A stretch of 64,000 bases of DNA, taken from NCBI GenBank assembly GCA_040285745.1, contig JAUFOR010000001.1:1-64000 (forward strand), given 5' to 3'. Of this stretch, positions 19,491-29,170 are shown piece by piece. Below the pieces are notes generated by a model. The model was not told the origin of the DNA and searched no databases. It worked only from the letters and a program-made list of their open reading frames with translations. Every line of letters begins with the position of its first letter. Within the stretch, counting starts at the first letter, position 1. The translations under genes and the position numbers were made by a program. The DNA comes from Barthelona sp. PCE. Lineage: Eukaryota > Metamonada: BaSk clade.

Positions 19491-22400
19491 TTAACTGATT
19501 GTTTCCAATGAACTCAGTTGAAGATTTAGCATGTCTTGGAATTTCTCTAATTGCTCCAAATCAATGCTGTCAAAGTTATCAAGATCAGTTTTATCAATCT
19601 CACTTTTGGTTGCATTGTATATGGTTTCAATTAGTGCATTACGTTTTTGTTTCGAAAAACTGGAAAATTGTGATGTCTTACCATAATTTTCACTCCATAC
19701 ACTGGCCTTACTTGTCAAAGACTTTGGTAAGTTAGCTAACGAGGCAACTTGAATGCCAAAACTTTCCGAACATCCACCTGGCTGCAGCTTATACAAAAAC
19801 TTAACACCCTTTGAAGTAACAACAACCGCCATATGAAATAAACAAATCTCCTTGGCAATAGCATTGCCTGCATGAGCCCCCATTAAAATTTCATGAACTA
19901 AGGAGTGATAGTGCGTGGAAAAAACACTCCTACATTTCAAATTAACAATATATTCAAGAATACTGTACGCTAAAGCATAACCATCAGCAACTGAAGTGCC
20001 ACGGCCACATTCATCAAGAATTACAAGTGAATGACTGGTAGCATCCGTCATAACTGTCATAATCTCCTTGAGTTCAACCATGAACGTTGATGAGTTGGAA
20101 GATATAGAATCATGGGCGCCTGTTCGAGAGAAAATTCGGTCACAAGGTGTCATCGTCAGTGACTGACAGTCAACGAAACAACCCACCTGAGCCAAAAGGA
20201 CATTGACACATACGCTCTTGGACAACACTGATTTTCCAGATAAATTGGGGCTAGATAAGACCATTGTAAGTGCAGAATCTCCGCCTAATAAAACATCATT
20301 AGGAACGAAATCTTTGATAGCAGACCTGAACAGCGGGTGTTTGGCATTTCTCATTTCCAAAATTGGACGACTGTGTTGGTTAAACGGGAGGATTGTTGGA
20401 CGAACCAAGTCATTTGAGAGTGAAATACTCGCAAAAGTATGAATAACATCAATAACAGCAATGTTTGTAACAAGAGCGGAGAAAACATCTGTGAAAACAC
20501 TCATTCCCATTTGCAACTTCTTGATCATCGACTTCTCAAGGACCTCCATTGAAAGTTCAGCAATCTCCAACCTATGAACCATGTCTTTGATTTCAGCGGT
20601 ATGATAACGGCGCTTCGCCTTTGTTTTTGACATCATCATCCAGTCATCAGGCACCTCTTCACCATCATTAACCTCAAGTTGGTACTTTTCCTTATTCAAG
20701 TGCTTATATCTAATATCTAAACCCTGTTCTGCTCGTACTGTATTTAAATATTCATCTAGATCATTTTTGATAGCACTCACAATCGACTCAGCCTCACTGA
20801 ACTCTTCATCAATCTCTTGGACGGTGAAAAAACCTTTCTTTGCATGATCAAACGAGAAAACCTGTTCCAATCGATCAATTACTGCAGTCATATCAACAAC
20901 TTTGGACTCACACTCGAATACTTCACCGTCAACCTCCCAGGGCTGATAATCAAACTCGATTGTGTGCACTGTTAATGCCTGCTTCATCAATGTTGGATAA
21001 TCAGTTGCATTGATCTTCTTCAATTTTGTAAAAAACTTCTGAAGAGATATGAGGATAGTAACAAATTTTTCAACTGTTGCACCGCCTGCATATATACGTG
21101 TGAGTTGGCGCTCAAAGTCAGGGATTCCATCAAGCAATCTGGAGATCTCCTTCATCGCCTCATTGTTGTCAACCAGGAATTGTACACAATCATAGCGTTC
21201 ATTGAGGGAAGTGTGGCTGATGATTGGGTGACTTAACCACAGCTTCAGCAGGCGTTTACCAAAAGCTGTCTTTGTATGACTGAGATAGTGGAATAAACTA
21301 CCACGCTGACTACCGTTATCTGCATTCTGGAATATCTCGAGATTCTTTAACGCGTGGATATCCAGATACATAAACTCCTGAGCGTTCTTCGTGGTGCGAT
21401 ATTGAGTTAATTTCGCAACGCGGAGCACAACTTCAACAATATGCAATTTTTCAAGATACTTGCACAGCGCTACGAAACACGCCTTGCACCTCTCGTCCAT
21501 ATCCAATATTGAATCAACGGCCATGTTACTCATATTACAGTACCCAGTAAGCAACTGGTCACTGGGCTGAACAAAGCAACGCACGTCTTGAGTTAAAACA
21601 ATATCAGGCACACACTCGTTGATAACATCTTTAATTTCAGAACCCATTGACGTGAAGAGAAGTTCAGACGGTGATGTTTGGATGAGAATGGACGACAATT
21701 GATTGAGACTGTGTGAGTCCGCAAAGTGATGTGTGATGAACTCTCCTGTTGATGCTTCAAGCATGCACAGTCCGATGTCGTACGTATCATGTGTTTTGTC
21801 ATGATCATAACAAAAGGTAAGAATGTAGTTGTTGTCGGCTCGTTTTATAAGCGAATCATCAATAATGGTTCCAGGTGATATGATCTCAACAATATCACGC
21901 TTAACAATGAGCAAATCACCGGGAATGGATTTGATTGTCCTCTTCTCACGCTTGGCCTCAGCTTTTAATTCAGCAATACGAAGTTCAGCCTCCTGATTGG
22001 TTTCAATTTGATCAACACGACCAACCGTAATACCTTTGTTTATCAATCGTCCTGCAAACGTAGAGAACGCACCGTGTGGGACACCAGCCATTTTCATACC
22101 ACGAGCACCTGTTACCTTCAAATCGAATAGCTCATTGACACGCAGAGCATCGCCTTCAAAAGTCTCATAAAACTTGCCCTTCAGAAACCATACAATCTTA
22201 TCCATGTGCAACTGTTTAATCTTCCAGTATTGCAGCTCAAAATTTGTCATTTTTTTAAAGGCACTGTCGGGAATATAAATTGTAGCTGGATTGTATTCTG
22301 GATCACCAACATTCTTCCCCTTCAAATCCTTGATATCATCCAACATCCAGTGTCTGTGCTTCTCTGTGAACTTCCCGCTACTCTCATCAACCTCAAGCTC

Positions 22401-23054
22401 ATCGAATAAGTTTCTAACAAAAGAAGTGGGTGCATGCGACTTATGATTCTTAGAAAACGAGAACTGTGTGAGCTTAGCTGTCGGCTCGTATGCATCGGTT
22501 TCCACCTTCCTGGCCCCTCCTGAGAATACAGGAGACATAGCCATTGATATTTCGTCATCAGTATCGTCATCAAGGATAATAGTGGGTGACATTCTTTGTT
22601 TGGGACTTGAATTCAGCTTAACGGTTTTTTTCTTTGCCTTTTTCTTGCGTTTCTTTGATGGAGATTCAACAACAGGAACCATAAATTCCTCATCATCACT
22701 GTGACATTCTGGCACATATTCCTCATCCGTCATATCATCATTAGAAGGGACGTAAACATCACTTAATGTCTCAGGATCGTCAAATAAAGTGACATCGTCG
22801 TCCAAAACTTCAATAGAAATGGGTTTTTGAACAATTTTTTTTGCCCTTAATTTTGGTTGAATCGGAGACTTGCTGGGACTGATACTTTCCACAAAACTGG
22901 CATTACGCTTCTTACTTTCCGATTTCGACGATACAGTTTCTAGTTTTTCAGGTTTGTTTTTTTTAACAGGAGAGATAGCATTAACTGGTTTAAAAAACTG
23001 AAGTAAAGTTGTCTGAGCCCTACTTTTCCGCTTCTTTCTAGCTTTTGAAGGCAT
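19491..23054 (-). CDS. MSH6: DNA mismatch repair ATPase MSH6 (1187 aa)
   Basis: The MSH6 half of MutS-alpha, which recognises base mismatches and short loops. The N-terminus carries a PCNA-binding PIP box (QTTLLQFFKP) right after a basic start, then an acidic, Ser-rich linker. The mismatch-binding motif follows (GKFYETFEGDALRVNELF, with Phe-x-Glu as F-Y-E near residue 294). Then come connector, lever and clamp regions and the ATPase. Walker A is SPNLSGKSVLSK near 935, instead of the usual GPNMGGKS. Walker B is LVILDECGRGTSVADG near 1013, followed by STHYHSL. The frame extends 67 codons upstream into the neighbouring MROH1 gene; the PIP box right after MPSKARKKRKS shows the ATG at 23054 is the real start. 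The combination of PIP box and F-Y-E distinguishes it from MSH2 and MSH3. Confidence 0.95.
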   Translation of the reverse strand: MPSKARKKRKSRAQTTLLQFFKPVNAISPVKKNKPEKLETVSSKSESKKRNASFVESISPSKSPIQPKLRAKKIVQKPISIEVLDDDVTLFDDPETLSDVYVPSNDDMTDEEYVPECHSDDEEFMVPVVESPSKKRKKKAKKKTVKLNSSPKQRMSPTIILDDDTDDEISMAMSPVFSGGARKVETDAYEPTAKLTQFSFSKNHKSHAPTSFVRNLFDELEVDESSGKFTEKHRHWMLDDIKDLKGKNVGDPEYNPATIYIPDSAFKKMTNFELQYWKIKQLHMDKIVWFLKGKFYETFEGDALRVNELFDLKVTGARGMKMAGVPHGAFSTFAGRLINKGITVGRVDQIETNQEAELRIAELKAEAKREKRTIKSIPGDLLIVKRDIVEIISPGTIIDDSLIKRADNNYILTFCYDHDKTHDTYDIGLCMLEASTGEFITHHFADSHSLNQLSSILIQTSPSELLFTSMGSEIKDVINECVPDIVLTQDVRCFVQPSDQLLTGYCNMSNMAVDSILDMDERCKACFVALCKYLEKLHIVEVVLRVAKLTQYRTTKNAQEFMYLDIHALKNLEIFQNADNGSQRGSLFHYLSHTKTAFGKRLLKLWLSHPIISHTSLNERYDCVQFLVDNNEAMKEISRLLDGIPDFERQLTRIYAGGATVEKFVTILISLQKFFTKLKKINATDYPTLMKQALTVHTIEFDYQPWEVDGEVFECESKVVDMTAVIDRLEQVFSFDHAKKGFFTVQEIDEEFSEAESIVSAIKNDLDEYLNTVRAEQGLDIRYKHLNKEKYQLEVNDGEEVPDDWMMMSKTKAKRRYHTAEIKDMVHRLEIAELSMEVLEKSMIKKLQMGMSVFTDVFSALVTNIAVIDVIHTFASISLSNDLVRPTILPFNQHSRPILEMRNAKHPLFRSAIKDFVPNDVLLGGDSALTMVLSSPNLSGKSVLSKSVCVNVLLAQVGCFVDCQSLTMTPCDRIFSRTGAHDSISSNSSTFMVELKEIMTVMTDATSHSLVILDECGRGTSVADGYALAYSILEYIVNLKCRSVFSTHYHSLVHEILMGAHAGNAIAKEICLFHMAVVVTSKGVKFLYKLQPGGCSESFGIQVASLANLPKSLTSKASVWSENYGKTSQFSSFSKQKRNALIETIYNATKSEIDKTDLDNFDSIDLEQLEKFQDMLNLQLSSLETIS

Positions 23055-23088
23055 TGTATAGGTTGTTATATATAAATCACCTTCTATT
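23055..23088. promoter_or_regulatory. 34-bp bidirectional promoter between MSH6 and MROH1
   Basis: Only 34 bases separate the two start codons. They contain TTATATATAAAT, a TATA-like and nearly palindromic stretch. Both upstream regions and 5' leaders must fit here or overlap the opposite coding sequence. Confidence 0.55.
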
Positions 23089-26000
23089 ATGTCTTTAGTT
23101 CCTGTAGTTGCAACGGGGCGCAAGGCAGACCGAATCATAAAGTCGCTGATCGTGTCAGCAGGTGATGAATCACCTGTTGTTCGTGATTCAATTATCCAAG
23201 CAATTCGCTGTCTAGGAACTGAAAGTCCTGCATTATGCATCACGGCCATTATCAACTTCCTCCAAACAGAACGAAAGGTTAGTGAATTAGCAGAAATGAC
23301 TATGTTTCATTCTATTAAAGCTATTTTGGAGGATTATTCAGGTGAACCTGAGAAGTTACCGTTCACAAACGAGATGATAGAGCCGATTGTCATCTTTACA
23401 ATTTACGAAATGACCAGTTCTAAGGATATTAAGGCAAATTTTCAGGGTAGTTGTTCAGAATGTATCGTTACTTTGGCTAATTTCTTCCCTAGAGTCGTTA
23501 TCAAATGTTTATGTGAACGCTTTGAAGTTGGAAAAATTCCACACTACTTTTTAGTGTTCACTATTGCTAAACTGGCTGAGCATATACCTGACGTTTTTAT
23601 TTCTAACTCTGCCACGATCCTTGCACGATTGCTCCCCGTCCTTGGACAAGTGCGTCAAGAAAACTATAAGTACTGCTTCGCAGCAGCCATCAACTCGATT
23701 GCTATTGCTTATTTGTCTTTGGATAACGAACCAAGTGAGACTCCTCTCGCCGCATCTTTTGATCTCATCATCAACTGGCTGAACGTGCGCCAGGCAGAGG
23801 TCCAAATTGTGTGTTGCCAGGCTGTGAGTCGCTTGATTAAGTTGGCCCCGTCCGAAAACCGTGATGTCATGGTCCAGGCTGCGCTCCCCAAGTTCATCTC
23901 TCTTGCTAAGAAGATGAAGGGCGCCAAACTAACTGCGGGTATCATTGACGCTCTCAGTATTTTGTTGGAAGTGACCAAGCATTCCGATTTTGTCAATATG
24001 AAGCTCGTTGAACTTGTGCCCCTGCTGCTTGATCTTGAGCACAACGCTCTTTCACATATGTACTCGGATGCGTACTCTATCAAGCTCCAGAATGCAATTT
24101 TCCGTTGTTTCGAGCACCTTTCGAGCGTACATTTTACAGTTGTTTTCAATAACTTAGTTACAATTCTCGAGCAGCAGATTCCTAACGTTACGAGTTACGC
24201 ACATGCTTCTGCACTTTCATGTATGCGTCAGCTGATCATGTCGAACGAGGAGGATTTCGACAATTATAAGTCCTCAGTTCTCTCAGTCCTTGTTGCTCTC
24301 AGTTCTTCACAGAACCCACACACGCTGCAGACTGTTGCACAGTGTTTCCTCCAGGTCGCTGACATGGGGTGGCTGGACGCTGACACTAGCGCAGCCAAGC
24401 GTCTCATTTCATTCATTGTTCGTCGCTGCAGTGAGAAGCGCAACCGTGACCTGAGACAGACTTGCCTCAGCTGTCTGGACCTCATGGTAAACATAGTTAA
24501 CTTAGATGGTGTGCTTATTCCAACGCTCATGAGTATGTTCAATATGCGCGAGTATTCCCCTGTTATATTCCCCATTGTCAAGACGCTAGTTAGTATTTTC
24601 GATAGGATTTGTGCTGACGGCAATCCTGTTGAAATCGACTTTGATGTTCAGCAGACACCCGCTGCTTTGTACATCATTGGTCGTCTTTTGGTGCACATTG
24701 CTGCCCCATCGTTTGATTTCTGCTTGCCTGAGAAGGAGGTCGAGACATTCGTCCAACTGCTAATGTATTTGTTAAAGTTTGTTGATGAGGAAATCGCGGA
24801 GCTCTTCACAAAGGCGTTCCCGTCAATCAATAAGGCAATCAGCCTATACGGAGACAAGCCAAAGAAGTTGCGCAACATTGCACTGAAGCTGTTTGATCAG
24901 CTGATCAGCACACTCGCAATTGAAGATCTTAACAAACTGCGCCTCTCTCTTGAGCTCTGTCTTGAGGCCATTCCATGGGACTGGAACTGTAGGGAGATCA
25001 TTTTTTCTCTGCTAGGTCTCATTTTAAGATGTTATTCGTCAACATCAACAGTTAAAATGTGTTTAGTTGCGTATGTCATGAAGATCGGTATGGATGTCGA
25101 GAATGAACGCGTTGCATTTGCTAAACTCATCGGTCTCATGGCCGAAATCCACATTGACCTCATCATTGAGTTCCTCATCAAACAACAGCACGATGCTAGG
25201 CGTCGGGAAAAGTCAGGATTCTTTGGCTCAAAGACCGTTTATGACGAAAACATCTTGCATATGGTGTACTCAGCTTGCTCGGGTCTTTTTAAGTTTTGTC
25301 CCATCGATGTGAGCGCCCCTCGTTTGGATTTCCTTATTGAGAAGCTCAGTGAATTCTGGAATATCTTTATCACAGACTACCCAATCTCAAAGAATCTGAA
25401 ATTCGCCATAATTACCACTGTAGAATCTATGGTCAACTCCGTTTGCAATGCCGGAACACCTCGTCAGCTGAAGAAACGCTCGTTCCTCGTTGACATGCTC
25501 AACTTCTTTTCAAAGGATCTCACAGAGGTGCAACTTCCTACTCTAATCGGAGCATACTCGGCCCTCATCACACTTCCTCCTGTGGTTCTTGTCCAGGATT
25601 TAAATAACATCTTTAGGGTTTTGCTTCCAAAGCTTCCACTCAATGTCAGTGATCCTAAACTGTTGGAGAGTATCACGAAATTCTTCAAAGGTCTTATTTC
25701 AAGTAACTCCACCTCTGAGTTTCTGCTCACTCTCTATAATGAATTGGCAAACTTTTTGTTCGACTCCCAATCGCAACTCGCTGTTGTTCTCATCAAGGAA
25801 CTGTTAACTATCTTCCTGGAGTTGGCAACAGCTGATAAGCTCACAGTGTTTAGTCTGCTCCCCACAATCATGTCGGTCTTAGTCTGCTTCATCCACCAGC
25901 CGAGAATCGAAAACAGCGCTGTTGAGATACTTGACTGCATCCTGCTTCTTCTCAAGATCAATGAGAAGGTATGCAAGGATAACGACTCCTTCAGTATGGC

Positions 26001-27825
26001 TGTTCAGGCTTTTGATGAACTCGATCTTAGTTACCTCATCTTCGACGGGTCCATCACCAACACATTCATGATGAAGCCATTTGAGAACCCCCACGAGCAG
26101 GCAAACCCAGCCAACTCACTCCTCAAGAAGCTGGGTAAGATAGTTGGACTTGTGCTTAATGAAACTCAGTTCCATGAATTCCTTGAAGAAATTGTTGGTT
26201 TCCTTGGTGGATGCAGTAGTTCTGAACTAGCTGTAATTCCAGCAACAGTTATTGCGGGACTATTTATCTGTCAGCGCAAATCCATCAACATTTCGAAGAT
26301 TTGCAAGTTGATATCACCCCTTGTTGGCATTGCAGAGACTAATAAGGCTGCCCTACTGCTTTTCTCTACACTTTATCAGCTCAATGTTGTGGAAACTACA
26401 CGCTGGGCGCTCGACAATCCAAAGGTAAACGTTGGTGGCGCCCTGGCATCGATCCCAATGCTCGGCCGCCATCTCTTGCTCACAGCCATTGACCGTATGG
26501 TCAACGGTGCGCAACTTGATACTGTTACTCGGAAGAAGAAGACAGTCACCATTCCGGTTCTGGCTTCGCACAATGCAGGTGTTGTCTTGGTTTCTGCACT
26601 GTCCAACCCACGCACCAAACTGAACTTCCGCGCACTCAGCGAAGCGTCGATCTCAACACTGGATTCAATTCATATGGCAAACTCGGTAGGACATGATCTC
26701 AATGTAACGCTGCATATGTGCGTCCTCATGCGCTGCTTCTGTATTACAGAGATTGACGGAGATGCTGCGGATCTTTCAATGGATGCTGTCATGCGTGTCT
26801 GCACCACGCTGTGCGAGAAGCTCCAACTTGAGATCAAGACCTTTGAACTCGAGGACCTTGTCAACACAACAGCAATGTGTGTGTATGACATTGTCGCCAA
26901 GGATAAGACCAAGCTCGATGATTTCAAGGCTTATATGACACGATATCTGCAGAGTACCATTCACATGCAGCGCCTCACAAGCGTAGTTTGTTTCGCAGAA
27001 TGCATCCGTCACTCGTGCCACGATGAGCGCATGTTTAACATGTATCTAAACGCATTACTTAGTCGTGTTGATGATAACGTCGATGTCGTTAAGCTGTACG
27101 CTTGCCGGGGAATTAGTGCATCGATTGAACTGCCACATGCAGTGCAAACACTTGCTGTACCTGTATTTTCTGCACTTATCAACGCAATGCAGTCGTCAAA
27201 TGATCTTGTTGTTATTGCTGCACTTTCTTCATTCAAACAAATTGTTGATGTGTGCACTTACACCGCAGTTGATATGCTTATCTCAACAATATGTCGAGAA
27301 TTCCAGAAATTGTGTTACCACTCCAATGCTGAGGTACGTTTCGGTGTTATCGATGCGTGGACACAAATCATTACTTTCAAAGACCAGATAGATCTCACTG
27401 AGTACGTAATTGAACTGCTCCCTATCCTTTGTGTGTTGCGTGCGGATACGTTTATTGTTGCAGAAACTATTGACCACTGCTTCGACGATTTCTTCGAAAT
27501 TGGATTCACTAAACATGTACCGAAGATCGAGGGATCGAAACAATACAATGATTTCGTTAAAGCGTTTGTTCAAGTCGTTGGTACCAACAAACATGAACAA
27601 TTTGTCAATATGCTCAACAGAATACTTGATTTCTCTACCCATAGTACATTTGGACTGCGTAAACTATGTGCCCGTATCACTGCCTTATTCGTATCACATG
27701 CTCCTTCATCAATAGAGATTCCTGTTGACACTGTCATCTCTACAATCATCAAATTGCTCAAGGATGATAATGAAAAGGTACGCTCAGAAGCTGCTATGTC
27801 ACTGGGTGAACTCAGAAAGTGTTAG
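23089..27825 (+). CDS. MROH1: MROH1-like giant HEAT-repeat protein (1578 aa)
   Basis: A single 1578-codon frame of HEAT-type helical repeats. The N-terminal third follows maestro HEAT-like repeat family member 1. The opening SAGDESPVVRDSIIQAIRCLG corresponds to the first repeat. IYEMTSSKDIKANFQGSCSE, KIPHYFLVFTIAKLAE, ILARLLPVLGQVRQE and the WLNVRQAEVQIVCCQAVSRL segment then appear in the family's order. Length is close to animal MROH1 (about 1600 aa). MROH1 is a poorly understood cytoplasmic protein linked to lysosome function in animals; the role here is unknown. No signal peptide or membrane span. Base composition is more G+C-rich than that of the orphan genes. It is divergent from MSH6 and convergent with the small membrane protein gene, 34 bp away. 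Confidence 0.85.
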   Translation: MSLVPVVATGRKADRIIKSLIVSAGDESPVVRDSIIQAIRCLGTESPALCITAIINFLQTERKVSELAEMTMFHSIKAILEDYSGEPEKLPFTNEMIEPIVIFTIYEMTSSKDIKANFQGSCSECIVTLANFFPRVVIKCLCERFEVGKIPHYFLVFTIAKLAEHIPDVFISNSATILARLLPVLGQVRQENYKYCFAAAINSIAIAYLSLDNEPSETPLAASFDLIINWLNVRQAEVQIVCCQAVSRLIKLAPSENRDVMVQAALPKFISLAKKMKGAKLTAGIIDALSILLEVTKHSDFVNMKLVELVPLLLDLEHNALSHMYSDAYSIKLQNAIFRCFEHLSSVHFTVVFNNLVTILEQQIPNVTSYAHASALSCMRQLIMSNEEDFDNYKSSVLSVLVALSSSQNPHTLQTVAQCFLQVADMGWLDADTSAAKRLISFIVRRCSEKRNRDLRQTCLSCLDLMVNIVNLDGVLIPTLMSMFNMREYSPVIFPIVKTLVSIFDRICADGNPVEIDFDVQQTPAALYIIGRLLVHIAAPSFDFCLPEKEVETFVQLLMYLLKFVDEEIAELFTKAFPSINKAISLYGDKPKKLRNIALKLFDQLISTLAIEDLNKLRLSLELCLEAIPWDWNCREIIFSLLGLILRCYSSTSTVKMCLVAYVMKIGMDVENERVAFAKLIGLMAEIHIDLIIEFLIKQQHDARRREKSGFFGSKTVYDENILHMVYSACSGLFKFCPIDVSAPRLDFLIEKLSEFWNIFITDYPISKNLKFAIITTVESMVNSVCNAGTPRQLKKRSFLVDMLNFFSKDLTEVQLPTLIGAYSALITLPPVVLVQDLNNIFRVLLPKLPLNVSDPKLLESITKFFKGLISSNSTSEFLLTLYNELANFLFDSQSQLAVVLIKELLTIFLELATADKLTVFSLLPTIMSVLVCFIHQPRIENSAVEILDCILLLLKINEKVCKDNDSFSMAVQAFDELDLSYLIFDGSITNTFMMKPFENPHEQANPANSLLKKLGKIVGLVLNETQFHEFLEEIVGFLGGCSSSELAVIPATVIAGLFICQRKSINISKICKLISPLVGIAETNKAALLLFSTLYQLNVVETTRWALDNPKVNVGGALASIPMLGRHLLLTAIDRMVNGAQLDTVTRKKKTVTIPVLASHNAGVVLVSALSNPRTKLNFRALSEASISTLDSIHMANSVGHDLNVTLHMCVLMRCFCITEIDGDAADLSMDAVMRVCTTLCEKLQLEIKTFELEDLVNTTAMCVYDIVAKDKTKLDDFKAYMTRYLQSTIHMQRLTSVVCFAECIRHSCHDERMFNMYLNALLSRVDDNVDVVKLYACRGISASIELPHAVQTLAVPVFSALINAMQSSNDLVVIAALSSFKQIVDVCTYTAVDMLISTICREFQKLCYHSNAEVRFGVIDAWTQIITFKDQIDLTEYVIELLPILCVLRADTFIVAETIDHCFDDFFEIGFTKHVPKIEGSKQYNDFVKAFVQVVGTNKHEQFVNMLNRILDFSTHSTFGLRKLCARITALFVSHAPSSIEIPVDTVISTIIKLLKDDNEKVRSEAAMSLGELRKC

Positions 27826-27829
27826 ATAG

Positions 27830-27835
27830 AATAAA
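27830..27835 (+). other. AATAAA polyadenylation-like signal after MROH1
   Basis: The hexamer lies four bases after the MROH1 stop codon, in the 34-bp gap to the convergent gene. Confidence 0.4.
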
Positions 27836-27859
27836 AAATTTGTTAAAAATTTCTGTTAT

Positions 27860-28441
27860 TTACACGGTTTCAAAGTGAATAGTGTTAGCTGCTGAAGCTG
27901 ATGTGCGTGCTGTGGCTCTCGCTGAGCGTCCTGCCCATGGGTTCGGTCCTGCAACAACAGCAGTGGCTCTTCCGCCTGCTAAAATGTCATAGGCTCCACT
28001 TCTTCTTCGTGGTCTGTATACAAAAGCGTAAAATGTAATTAAACACAACAAACAGATGATGAAGGAGATGGTTGAGATGGTTGAACTGGGTTCATTTATC
28101 GTGACTGCAAGTGTCTGACTATCATAGTAAAATGTATGCTGGCTGTTTAAAGCCCAAGTTGAGGCATATTGTGTTTGTTGGGAGCTGTACTTGTTGGGTA
28201 TGGCTTCTGCATTCACGATTACCAATGGTTCTGTTGAAGATCGAGTAATTGACAAACTTACAACGTACATTTTGTAACTACTAGCTTCTCGAATAAGAAG
28301 TTCTGTTACTGTACCCTGTGATTTAACCCAATCGTCGTTTTTCCATGAACTATACACTCCCAAAAAGCTGAAAAAAGTCAATAAACATAAAATAAGTAAT
28401 GTGAACTTATCGCATGATCTCCTGGCATCCATAGGGTTCAT
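27860..28441 (-). CDS. Small two-TM membrane protein, DUF3592-like topology (193 aa)
   Basis: Two membrane segments at about 12-30 (FTLLILCLLTFFSFLGVY) and 121-142 (ISTISFIICLLCLITFYAFV) flank a beta-rich loop of about 90 residues (SQGTVTELLIRE ... YDSQTLAVTIN). The C-terminal tail is Arg/Ala-rich (RPRRRSGAYDILAGGRA), probably cytosolic. The order TM, extracytoplasmic beta domain, TM and a GTV start to the loop resemble DUF3592-type proteins, but similarity is at the level of layout only. Function unknown. Start at ATG 28441, with a second ATG three codons later equally possible. A long gene-poor stretch lies upstream. Confidence 0.65.
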   Translation of the reverse strand: MNPMDARRSCDKFTLLILCLLTFFSFLGVYSSWKNDDWVKSQGTVTELLIREASSYKMYVVSLSITRSSTEPLVIVNAEAIPNKYSSQQTQYASTWALNSQHTFYYDSQTLAVTINEPSSTISTISFIICLLCLITFYAFVYRPRRRSGAYDILAGGRATAVVAGPNPWAGRSARATARTSASAANTIHFETV

Positions 28442-28811
28442 CTATATATTATAAATGTTCAATTTAAAAAGTTAAAAATCCTTTTTTCGAGTGAAAGAGG
28501 CAAGAAATATGTAAACAATCTAATATTCTCCACAGCTTCCAAATTCTTACATTTTTATGGTCTTTTTGTAGTAAATATGCCGTTTTTTGGAATTAAATAG
28601 CTAAACATCATCAGATTTATGCTAAAAAAAAAATTTGATTTCAGCATGGATTCTAGACTTTATTATTCTTTAAAGCTTTTTGTTGCATAGGTTAGTGCTC
28701 ATAATTCACATTTTGAACAATAACAAGTGATACATTTTTGTTGTAATGAATAAATCCATCAAATACGTTCATTTTTTCAATAACTAATATTAAAAATGCA
28801 AACAAAATAAT

Positions 28812-28831
28812 CGCTTTATGATCATAAAGCG
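28812..28831. repeat. 20-bp perfect palindrome
   Basis: The sequence CGCTTTATGATCATAAAGCG equals its own reverse complement. It stands alone in AT-rich spacer about 140 bp downstream of the small gene at 28973-29170. A protein-binding site or transcript hairpin is possible; role unknown. Confidence 0.6.
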
Positions 28832-28972
28832 TTACAAATCTTTATTTGGGCTCTAATTTTTCTTTTATCAAAAACAGGTAAGAATATGAAAGAGATTCAC
28901 GTATATAAATCATCTATAGCGGCATAAATCATATGATGTGTCCAGATTGTATGCAAAAAGTGTAGAAAATCA

Positions 28973-29170
28973 TTAAAAACAACCACAGAATTTTCCTCGA
29001 GGTTGAACATGATCGTTTGCAGCTGATCTAACCGCTGGCTGGTTGGTTACAGTACGTTGTTGCGCTGGTTGTGAAACAGGCTGAGGGGCAGTCTGAGAAA
29101 CACTGTTGTTATTATTAGCTCCTGCTACGTGAGGATTGTACACCGTTAATGGGCTGTATCCAATCTGCAT
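28973..29170 (-). CDS. Small N/Q/P-rich protein with C-terminal Cys motif (65 aa)
   Basis: A 65-codon frame from ATG to TAA. Its G+C content clearly exceeds that of the flanking spacer, which supports coding. The product starts MQIGYSPLTVYNP. A low-complexity Asn/Ser/Gln/Pro region follows (GANNNNSVSQTAPQPVSQPA), and it ends GKFCGCF. The last four residues, CGCF, have the form of a CaaX prenylation box, and the preceding Cys-x-Cys could also be acylated. Membrane attachment by lipid is therefore possible but untested. No known family. It could be chance, as the frame is short. Confidence 0.45.
   Translation of the reverse strand: MQIGYSPLTVYNPHVAGANNNNSVSQTAPQPVSQPAQQRTVTNQPAVRSAANDHVQPRGKFCGCF

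Noticed and set aside
23055-23255. 67-codon N-terminal extension of MSH6 reaching into MROH1
   Set aside because: The PIP box directly after MPSKARKKRKS marks the usual MSH6 N-terminus, and the extension is the antisense of conserved MROH1 codons.
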